A DNA stretch of 64,000 nucleotides from Akkermansia muciniphila (GTDB taxonomy: Bacteria; Verrucomicrobiota; Verrucomicrobiia; Verrucomicrobiales; Akkermansiaceae): the NCBI GenBank assembly GCA_947624785.1, contig CANQLV010000009.1, forward strand, positions 62,001 to 126,000, read 5' to 3'. Position 1 is the stretch's first letter. Every line of letters starts with the position of its first letter. Below are positions 51,476 to 64,000 of this stretch, one piece after another. Made by a program: the position numbers and the translations under genes. The notes below the pieces were generated by a model. The model had not been told where the DNA came from and did not search any database. It saw only the letters and a list, made by a program, of their open reading frames with translations.

Positions 51476-52855
51476 ATGAAAAAAGACGATACGCCGGGCC
51501 TGTTTGCCGCCTTCGCGGACCGGCCCCTGGCGGACCGCCTGAGACCGTCCGCCCTGGAGGAAATCGTGGGCCAGGACCACCTGCTGGGGGAGGGAGGGCC
51601 CATCCGGCTCATGGCGGATTCCGGCAAGCTGGCCAGCTTCATCCTGTGGGGGCCGCCCGGCTGCGGAAAAACCACGCTGGCGCGCATCCTGGCCACGCGC
51701 ACGTCCATGCACTTCGTCGCACTCTCCGCCGTCTTCTCCGGCATGGCGGATTTGAGGAAAGCCTTTGACGAGGCCGCCAAAAGGCGGGAATACGGCCAGG
51801 GAACCCTCCTCTTCGTGGATGAAATCCACCGGTTCAACCGCGCCCAGCAGGACGGCTTCCTGCCGTATGTGGAAAACGGAACCGTCACGCTCGTGGGAGC
51901 CACCACGGAAAACCCCTCCTTTGAACTGAACAGCGCCCTTCTCTCCCGCTGCAAGGTCTTCGTCATGCATTCCCTGGACGCTCCGGCGCTGGAAAGCATC
52001 ATTGAGCGGGCGGAATCCCTTCTCCAGCGCAAACTGCCGCTCGCTCCGGAGGCGCGCGCCACCCTCATTGAACTGGCGGACGGGGACGGCCGCTACCTCA
52101 TCAACCTGATGGAAAGCGTCTTTGACCTCTGCAAGCCTGACGAGACGCTGGACACGCCGGCCCTGCTGAAAATCATCCAGCAGCGCGCCCCGGTTTACGA
52201 CAAGGACCGGGAAGGCCACTACAACCTCATCAGCGCCCTGCACAAGTCCCTGCGCGGCTCGGATACGGACGCGGCGCTGTACTGGGCCGCGCGCATGCTC
52301 CAGGGCGGGGAAGACCCGCTCTACCTGCTGCGCCGCCTGACCCGCTTCGCCATGGAGGACATCAGCCTGGCGGACCCCGCCGCGCTGCAAATGGCCATCG
52401 CCGCGTGGGACACTTATGAACGCCTGGGCTCCCCGGAAGGAGAACTGGCCATCGCGGAACTGGTCATCTACCTGGGCTGCGCCCCCAAATCCAACAGCGC
52501 CTACACCGCCTGGGGAGCGGCCCGGAAGGCGGCCAGGGAATACGGCTCCCTGATGCCTCCGGCGCATATCCTGAACGCGCCCACCAAACTGATGAAGGAG
52601 CTGGGCTACGGAAAAAATTACGCGTATGACCACGATGCTCCGGACGCTTTTTCCGGGCAGAATTACTTTCCGGACAAAATGCCCCGCCGCCAGTTCTACA
52701 AGCCGCCGGAACGGGGCTTTGAGCGGGAAATCAACAAGCGGCTGGCGTACTGGGACAAACTGCGCCGCCAGCGGGCGGAAGAGGATTCCGGAAGCTCCGG
52801 CACGCGGAGGGGCCGGAAAAAGCCCCCCTCTCCGGTGGAACAGGACCCCTCATGA
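51476..52855 (+). CDS. rarA: Replication-associated recombination protein A (AAA+ ATPase)
   Basis: RarA (MgsA) acts at stalled replication forks together with SSB. From ATG 51476 the protein has 459 residues. LRPSALEEIVGQDHLLGEGG is the family N-terminus, GPPGCGKT (59-66) the Walker A, LLFVDEIHRF the Walker B, and VGATTENPSFELN sensor 1. The C-terminal tetramerisation part contains YGKNYAYDHD and MPRRQFYKPPERGFE. An in-frame ATG at 51428 would add 16 residues. The last 6 bases overlap the end of the convergent GH2 gene (CTCATGA shared), so there is no room for a terminator between them. Confidence 0.95.
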   Translation: MKKDDTPGLFAAFADRPLADRLRPSALEEIVGQDHLLGEGGPIRLMADSGKLASFILWGPPGCGKTTLARILATRTSMHFVALSAVFSGMADLRKAFDEAAKRREYGQGTLLFVDEIHRFNRAQQDGFLPYVENGTVTLVGATTENPSFELNSALLSRCKVFVMHSLDAPALESIIERAESLLQRKLPLAPEARATLIELADGDGRYLINLMESVFDLCKPDETLDTPALLKIIQQRAPVYDKDREGHYNLISALHKSLRGSDTDAALYWAARMLQGGEDPLYLLRRLTRFAMEDISLADPAALQMAIAAWDTYERLGSPEGELAIAELVIYLGCAPKSNSAYTAWGAARKAAREYGSLMPPAHILNAPTKLMKELGYGKNYAYDHDAPDAFSGQNYFPDKMPRRQFYKPPERGFEREINKRLAYWDKLRRQRAEEDSGSSGTRRGRKKPPSPVEQDPS

Positions 52856-55435
52856 CGCCTCCGCCGGCCACACGGCCACTTCCGCAATCCCCTGCCCCGG
52901 CGACAGCCGGATGCGGACGTACCTGGCCCCGGCTCCCTCCGGGCATGCGGCTGTCAGCGCCGTCCCGTCCCTGCTCAGAACGGTTTTGACGTCCTTCCAT
53001 ATCTTGCCGTCCCTGCTGATCTGCACCACGGGGGGCCTTCCCTTCCAGTTCCCGGAGGCTCTCGCCTCCACCCGGTCCAGGCGGAACTCAAACTCCATGT
53101 CCAGCCGCCACCATGGCTCCCTGTCTTCTGCGGACGGCAGCCATGCGGAAACGCCGTCGCCATCGGACGCCTTCATCGCGTCCTGAAGATTGGAGGAAGC
53201 GGAACAAGGCCTCAATGCCGCCAGGTTCGCCTTCTCTCCCGCTCCGGTTCCGGACTGCCCATACCGCGCCAGCTGGGCGTCCCTCTCCCGTGCGGTAAAA
53301 CACCTGTAGGGCCTTTCCCGGGTTTCCGCGCTCCTGCCCGCCGCGTACGCCGGGGCGTTCCGGGAAATGATCTGGATGCTGTCCCCTTTTAATCCGGGGG
53401 AAGCGGCCCTGATGACTGTTTTTCCGGCGTAATAAGACCGGAACTCAATGGCCGCGCAGCCGTCAATGAGGTCGATGTCCGTCCCGGGCGTGAAGGTAAT
53501 GCTCTTGCCGGTGGGGAACTCTCCGGGGCCTGATTCCACCGTAAGCGTTACCGGAACGGCATTGGCTATCTGCCTGCCGGAGGCATCCGCCACCTTCACG
53601 GTCACGTGAACGTCATCCGTGCCGTCAGCCGGGCTGATGGCCTTCTTGTCCGCGGACAGCTTCACCTGCGCCGGCGTTCCCTCCACGGGCCATTCCGGCG
53701 GGGGAATATTTTTAAACTCATTCCTGTACCAGTACCAGGCCCTCTTTGGAATGCGGAAGTAATCCACAATGCCCATGCGTCCGCCGGAGGGCCAGATGCT
53801 GCCGTGGTCAAAACCGCACCAGACCGCCTCCCCCGCCCGCCAGGGATAGCGCGCCCCCGCCTGCTTGTCCCCGGCCATGTCCCCCCAGCCCGGCGCATAA
53901 GCCCCCGGCCTCCTGCAGCTCACGGAACCGTACTCCGTCACCATGCTGGGCCTGCCGGGCGTCTTCACATGGGAGCCGTCCCCGTTGAAGGCGGCCATGT
54001 CCCCCAGCTTGTCAAAATCTCCGCGCTGGCCTCCCCCGGCGCACACGGGGCGCGTCGGGTCCAGCTCCTTCACCAGGGCAATGAGCTTGCCGCACAGGGC
54101 CCTGGCCTCCGGCGCATGCCTGGTGAAAAACGGTTCGTTGCTGATGCTCCAGATAACGATGGAAGGGTGGTTGCGGAATTGCAGCACCATCTCCCTCACC
54201 TGGCGCATGCAGCTCTCCTCAAACGCGGCGCGGTCCTTCTCTTCCGTGGGGTAGGCGTCGCAATTCCAGTACCGGTCATGCTCCTTGAAGCCGCCCATGC
54301 CCCAGAAAATGCCTTCATTCAGCATGCACATCCCCTCCCGGTCGCAGGCGTCCAGAAAAGCCTGGGAATGGGGATAATGGGAGCCGCGGATGAAATTGAA
54401 CCCGGCGTTCTTCATCAGCAGCACGTCACGGCGCGCCCCGGCGTCCGTCACGGCGTCCCCCCACCCGGCGTGGTCCTGGTGAACATTGGCTCCTTGCAGG
54501 TAAACGGGCTTCCCGTTAATCAGCATGCCCCGGTCCTCCGTCAGCTCCAGGGTGCGGAAGCCCAGGGGATTCTCCGCCCGGTCCAGCACTTCCCCCCCTT
54601 CAGCCACCAACTCCGTCGTCACGCGGTACATGTTGGGAACGGCCGGACTCCACAGCCTGGGAGCGGCCAGCGGAGGCAGGTCCGTCTGAACGCGGGCCTC
54701 CTTTCCCGCGCCCAGCTCCACGGGCTCTTCCCCGCGGAGCACCACGCGGCCACCCTTGTCCTCCCTCACGGTATGGCGCACCGTCACCCTCTTTATCCTC
54801 TCACTATCATTCTTCACTGCCGCCAGAATGCGGACCTTCCCGCGGGAAGGCGTCACTTCCGGAGTCTGTACCCAGATGCCGTGCGCGGGAAGATGCACGG
54901 GGGAACACACGTGCAGATGCACGTTCCGGTACAGGCCGCCGGAAAAGGTATGCTCCCCCGCCCGCGGGGCGATGCGGGGGTTCCAGCGGTTGTCCACACG
55001 CACCTCCACCCAATTCTCTCCGCGTTTCAGGAAAGGCGTCAAATCCGTCCGGAACGCCGTATACCCCCCTTCATGCCATCCCGCGGCCTTCCCGTTCACC
55101 GTCACCTCCGCCACCTGGAAGGCTGCGCCGCAATCCAGAAAAACCTTCTGCCCCAGCCATTCCTCCGGCACCACGAGCTTCTTGCGGTAGGAGCCGCGCC
55201 CCGTATAAAAGGAGTCGGACATGAAATAGGGCAGGCTGAACGTATGGGGCAGATGCGCCGTCCTCCAGCCGCTTTCCCCGGGCTCGTCTTCCAGCCGGAA
55301 TTCCCAGCCGCGGTTCCAGACCATCCTCCTGCAAGGAGACGAAGCTTTCTCCGCGGCGGAAACGGGCGTTTCCGCTCCGGCCATGGAAAAACACAGGGCG
55401 GCGGCGCCCAGCATACAGGCAATCATCTTGCGCAT
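52850..55435 (-). CDS. Secreted GH2 glycosidase (beta-galactosidase-like) with C-terminal F5/8-type domain
   Basis: From ATG 55435 the protein has 861 residues, with a signal peptide (MRKMIACMLGAAALCFSMAGA). It has a sugar-binding jelly-roll (WEFRLEDEPGE, EVTVNGKAAGWHEGG), an Ig-like domain, and a GH2 barrel. The acid/base Glu is in WSISNEPFF and the nucleophile in MVTEYGSVS. After the barrel comes an invasin/Big-1-like domain (SADKKAISPADGTDDVHVTV), then an F5/8-type module (LRPCSASSNLQDAMKASDGD and ARYVRIRLSPG). It is the third of three consecutive minus-strand GH2 genes, separated from the second by a hairpin. Substrate beta-galactoside linkage is inferred; glucuronidase or mannosidase activity is less likely. 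Confidence 0.92.
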   Translation of the reverse strand: MRKMIACMLGAAALCFSMAGAETPVSAAEKASSPCRRMVWNRGWEFRLEDEPGESGWRTAHLPHTFSLPYFMSDSFYTGRGSYRKKLVVPEEWLGQKVFLDCGAAFQVAEVTVNGKAAGWHEGGYTAFRTDLTPFLKRGENWVEVRVDNRWNPRIAPRAGEHTFSGGLYRNVHLHVCSPVHLPAHGIWVQTPEVTPSRGKVRILAAVKNDSERIKRVTVRHTVREDKGGRVVLRGEEPVELGAGKEARVQTDLPPLAAPRLWSPAVPNMYRVTTELVAEGGEVLDRAENPLGFRTLELTEDRGMLINGKPVYLQGANVHQDHAGWGDAVTDAGARRDVLLMKNAGFNFIRGSHYPHSQAFLDACDREGMCMLNEGIFWGMGGFKEHDRYWNCDAYPTEEKDRAAFEESCMRQVREMVLQFRNHPSIVIWSISNEPFFTRHAPEARALCGKLIALVKELDPTRPVCAGGGQRGDFDKLGDMAAFNGDGSHVKTPGRPSMVTEYGSVSCRRPGAYAPGWGDMAGDKQAGARYPWRAGEAVWCGFDHGSIWPSGGRMGIVDYFRIPKRAWYWYRNEFKNIPPPEWPVEGTPAQVKLSADKKAISPADGTDDVHVTVKVADASGRQIANAVPVTLTVESGPGEFPTGKSITFTPGTDIDLIDGCAAIEFRSYYAGKTVIRAASPGLKGDSIQIISRNAPAYAAGRSAETRERPYRCFTARERDAQLARYGQSGTGAGEKANLAALRPCSASSNLQDAMKASDGDGVSAWLPSAEDREPWWRLDMEFEFRLDRVEARASGNWKGRPPVVQISRDGKIWKDVKTVLSRDGTALTAACPEGAGARYVRIRLSPGQGIAEVAVWPAEAS

Positions 55436-55512
55436 GCGTATGCTACCATTCCGCTGTGCTCTTTCTTTCAATCAAAAAAACATTTCCGCACCCGGGTGCG
55501 CCCGCAACAACA

Positions 55513-55542
55513 AGCCGTGCACCCCTTCCGGGCTGCACGGCT
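55513..55542 (-). terminator. Hairpin after the large GH2 gene
   Basis: AGCCGTGCA (55513-55521) pairs perfectly with TGCACGGCT (55534-55542). On the minus strand it is followed by TGTTGTTG, so termination may be incomplete. Confidence 0.6.
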
Positions 55543-55589
55543 GGAAAAAGCCTTCATTCGAAAAGCAGCGCAAAACGCCCGCCTATCCG

Positions 55590-61617
<6,028 letters not shown>

Positions 61618-61941
61618 GGTACAGTGGAATAATCTATCTCATACGTTCAGGCATGTAAAATACTTTCATCCTGCGGGGCCGTTCTCCCCCTTTTCCAACA
61701 AGAATTTATTGGCCTCAAATGAATAGTGTTTATTTTGACATTCATAAACATAACCATGCTTTCTAACATTTTCGGTTCCTGCACTACCAGAAACTTTGAT
61801 TTTCCGATCGGATCAAAGAAAACATAAGTAACAACATATCCTTTACGGTTACGCGTTTTCCGATGGAAAGCATAAGTTTTCTTTACTATAAGGATGGCCT
61901 TTTTCATTAAAACCGTGTTTGTACAAACACGAGGAATGAGT
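61618..61941. promoter_or_regulatory. Divergent region between GH2 operon and integrase, with a perfect 18-base palindrome
   Basis: CGTGTTTGTACAAACACG at 61914-61931 is a perfect palindrome ending just before the GAGGA ribosome-binding site of the recombinase gene. Further up, TTTTCCGAT...CATAAGT occurs twice (61800-61829 and 61856-61877). These may be operator or recombination sites for the recombinase itself or a regulator. The stretch also must hold the GH2 operon promoter. No gene is visible. Confidence 0.5.
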
Positions 61942-63036
61942 ATGAGAAAAGCACCGAATACAAATAAGTTGAAATACGTTGGAGCCGCGCTCCTGGAAGG
62001 GGAATCAGTCACTCTGATCCAGGCTGCAAGGCTGGTATTGGAAATCAAGGAGGCCCTGGGGGATGAAATCTGCACCATTACCCGGTGCAGGGAAGTCGTT
62101 TCCCTGGGGCTGAACGCCATCAAGAACAAACACCATACCGTCAGCTTCGGTACGGCGGCCGTGGAATGCCTGCGTTCCAAGAGCCACCGCCGTCCCCGGA
62201 CGCTGACGGACATCAGGAGCATCATCCACAAGCTCAAGAAGAGCAATCCGGAACTGGAGCACACGTCCCTCCGGAACCTCAGCGTGGAGGAATGCCAGAG
62301 CATCCTGATGAACACCTTTACCACATCCCGGCAGCGGCACAAGGCGCGGCTCATCCTGAGCGGCATCTTCTCCTTCGCCGTCAAGCGGGGCTGGTGTGAT
62401 GAAAACCCCATCCTCCGCGTGGACACCCCCTTCCTGAAAGAGCAGGAAATCCCTGCCCTGACGCTGAAAGAAGTAACCCAGCTTCTCAAGGCGTGCATGG
62501 ATGAATTTGACGGAAGCTGCGTGGCTGGAGCGGCCCTGATGATCTTTGCGGGCATCCGTCCGCAGGAAGTGGAACGCCTGCTCTGGGAAAACATCGCCAT
62601 CCGCGACGGCTGCGTGATCCTGAACTCCAAGCATACCAAGACCGGAGGTGCCAGGCACGTCACCATCCTGCCCGTACTTGCCAAATGGCTCAAATTCTGC
62701 CGGGACAAAAGCAAGCCCGGCCCCGGCACGCCCATTTGCCCGAAGGGCTGGACGATCAAGTGGCGCAAAATCCGCAAAAAAGCCGGCTGGGGCGGAAGAA
62801 AGAAATCATGGGTGCCGGACTGCCTGCGGCATACCTATGCCAGCTATCACGCCAAGCACTTCAAGGATTACAACCTGCTGCAAATGGAAATGGGGCACCG
62901 CTCCTCCTCCCTGCTCCGCACGCGGTACCTGAACATGAAAGGCATTTCCCCGCAAACGGCCACGCGCTTCTGGGGACTGACGCCGGCCAAGGTCATTGCG
63001 GAGACGGAACCGCCGGAAGAGCCGTCGGCGGCCTGA
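61942..63036 (+). CDS. Tyrosine recombinase (phage-type integrase)
   Basis: From ATG 61942, which has GAGGA six bases upstream, the protein has 364 residues. A SAM-like core-binding domain occupies about 90-180. The catalytic domain has Arg in FAGIRPQEVERL, a beta-hairpin Lys in HTKTGGARHVTI, CLRHTYASYH, GHRSSSLLRTRY with the terminal His and the nucleophilic Tyr. In the HxxR box the first His is replaced by Asp (PDCLRHT), as in some phage integrases. In-frame starts at 61936 and 61894 are less likely. No phage or island genes and no tRNA are adjacent, so it may be a relic or a stand-alone recombinase acting on nearby inverted repeats. Confidence 0.9.
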   Translation: MRKAPNTNKLKYVGAALLEGESVTLIQAARLVLEIKEALGDEICTITRCREVVSLGLNAIKNKHHTVSFGTAAVECLRSKSHRRPRTLTDIRSIIHKLKKSNPELEHTSLRNLSVEECQSILMNTFTTSRQRHKARLILSGIFSFAVKRGWCDENPILRVDTPFLKEQEIPALTLKEVTQLLKACMDEFDGSCVAGAALMIFAGIRPQEVERLLWENIAIRDGCVILNSKHTKTGGARHVTILPVLAKWLKFCRDKSKPGPGTPICPKGWTIKWRKIRKKAGWGGRKKSWVPDCLRHTYASYHAKHFKDYNLLQMEMGHRSSSLLRTRYLNMKGISPQTATRFWGLTPAKVIAETEPPEEPSAA

Positions 63037-63040
63037 TGAA

Positions 63041-63078
63041 CAAAGGGAGAAATGCTTTGAAACGAAAGGCATTTCCCC
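63041..63078 (-). terminator. Terminator-like hairpin after speA
   Basis: On the minus strand GGGGAAATGC pairs with GCATTTC-CCC across a loop (arms 63069-63078 and 63045-63055, with one bulge), followed by TTTGTT. Confidence 0.55.
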
Positions 63079-63106
63079 TGCCGGGGCACGGGAAAAAGGC
63101 CGTTCC

Positions 63107-64000
63107 CTACAGCTCGTAGTAGGTATATCCATTCAGTCCGGAACGGAACACTTCCAGCGCCCTCCGGCGTTCGGACGGGGATATTTTCCCGTCGGCTACG
63201 GCCTGTTCCGCAAACGTGCGGAACTTGTTGATCAGCTCCTTGGGGTCATACTCCACGTAGGAAAGGACGTCGGCCACCGTATCGCCCTCCACCTCATGCG
63301 TATACACGGGACGGCCTCCTTCCAGGTGCACGCCCACCACGTTCGTATCCCCCAGCAGGTTATGCAGGTCCCCCAGGGTTTCCTGATAGGCCCCCACCAG
63401 AAAGACGCCGATGTAATAATCATCCTCTCCGGGCTTGATGGCATGGAGGGGGAGAGCGGTAGCCACGTCCTCACGGTCGATGAAATGGTCTATCTTCCCG
63501 TCGCAGTCACAGGTGATGTCCGCCAGCACGGCCTTGTTCGTGGGCCGTTCGTTCAAACGGTGCAGAGGCATCACGGGGAAAAGCTGGCGGATGGCCCAGG
63601 AATCCGGCAGGGACTGGAACAGGGAGAAATTGCCGTAATAAAAGTCCACCATGGAGCAGGAAAGCTCCCGGAGGTCTTCCGGAATGGTTTCCATCTCCGC
63701 CAGCATGCGGGAAATGCGGCTCAGGATGTGCCAGTAATAGGCCTCTCCCAGCCCGCGCTGGCGCAGGGTGGCGTTCCCGTAAAAAAACTGGGCGCGCAGC
63801 TGGTCCCGGTAATAGCAGGCGTCATTGTAGCACTCCTGCATGTTCTTCCTGGCCAGGGTCCGGTCCGTATCCGCAAAAGCCTTCAACAGCTCCGGCGCAT
63901 CCTCCGGCAGCTCGGGCGGCGGTTCCTCGCCCGGCGCGCTCGTCACGTCCAGCACGTTGAACACCAGCACGGAATAATAGGCCACCACGGCACGCCCGGA
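63107..64000 (-). CDS. speA: Biosynthetic arginine decarboxylase, C-terminal part (N-terminus outside window)
   Basis: The visible 297 residues match the C-terminal half of the PLP-dependent biosynthetic arginine decarboxylase that makes agmatine for polyamine synthesis. The diagnostic FQSLPDSWAIRQLFPVMP, followed by HRLNERP and ADITCDCDGK with the family Cys, is clear. GAYQETLGDLHNLLGD is the next block. The PLP Lys and the beginning lie beyond base 64000, so the frame is open to the edge. It is transcribed toward the integrase gene, and a hairpin lies between them. Confidence 0.94.
   Translation of the reverse strand, partial: SGRAVVAYYSVLVFNVLDVTSAPGEEPPPELPEDAPELLKAFADTDRTLARKNMQECYNDACYYRDQLRAQFFYGNATLRQRGLGEAYYWHILSRISRMLAEMETIPEDLRELSCSMVDFYYGNFSLFQSLPDSWAIRQLFPVMPLHRLNERPTNKAVLADITCDCDGKIDHFIDREDVATALPLHAIKPGEDDYYIGVFLVGAYQETLGDLHNLLGDTNVVGVHLEGGRPVYTHEVEGDTVADVLSYVEYDPKELINKFRTFAEQAVADGKISPSERRRALEVFRSGLNGYTYYEL

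Overview
The window looks like a chromosome segment of Akkermansia muciniphila or a close relative (Verrucomicrobiota). The grounds are the GC-rich coding sequence, secreted mucin-glycan hydrolases (GH35, GH20, three GH2), a cytochrome bd oxidase, and a cobamide-salvage operon that includes the remodelling enzyme CbiR, which was described from this species. From memory and unchecked, the gene order matches part of the type-strain chromosome read in reverse. No rRNA or CRISPR array was seen; there is one tRNA.

Layout. 1-3.2 kb: the end of an AmgK-like sugar kinase, then three overlapping genes (CHASE2-like membrane protein, arginine-phosphatase-like LMW phosphatase, L,D-transpeptidase). 3.3-5.8 kb: cydAB. 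5.9-12.3 kb: 2-oxoglutarate dehydrogenase E1 and E2 on plus and E3 on minus, with a HEPN-MNT toxin-antitoxin pair between them. 12.5-14.6 kb: an amidohydrolase and a divergent outer-membrane barrel protein. 14.9-17.0 kb: an AT-rich island with an AIPR/DGQHR-like gene and a decayed small gene. 17.2-21.7 kb: GH35 and an orphan peptide-binding protein.

21.9-36.5 kb is one cobamide region. A TonB-dependent receptor under a cobalamin riboswitch points left. An operon cobD/cobQ fusion-cbiB-cobT-cobS-cbiR-cobU follows. After a membrane acyltransferase comes a second, almost identical riboswitch in front of a 1319-residue autotransporter. The likely logic is that scarce cobamide raises both surface proteins, imported cobamides are opened by CbiR, and CobT/CobU/CobS rebuild the lower ligand. 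The riboswitch-controlled autotransporter is the strongest candidate for something undescribed.

36.6-39.3 kb: tRNA-Leu(CAA) followed by a three-gene phage tail-fibre-like cassette. 39.7-45.9 kb: a GntR/LacI regulator, a sialate O-acetylesterase-like enzyme, a PPi-type phosphofructokinase, a gene-poor 1.3 kb gap, a membrane protein and a small monooxygenase-fold protein. 46.0-49.3 kb: a three-gene cluster of isochorismatase-like hydrolase, ABM-domain membrane protein and YtcJ-type amidohydrolase. 49.7-61.6 kb: GH20, rarA and three consecutive GH2 enzymes, all secreted except RarA. 61.9-64 kb: a lone tyrosine recombinase behind a perfect palindrome, and the C-terminal part of arginine decarboxylase running off the window.

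Long open frames antisense to the GC-rich genes are common here and were not annotated. Functions come from motif reading only; no database search was made.
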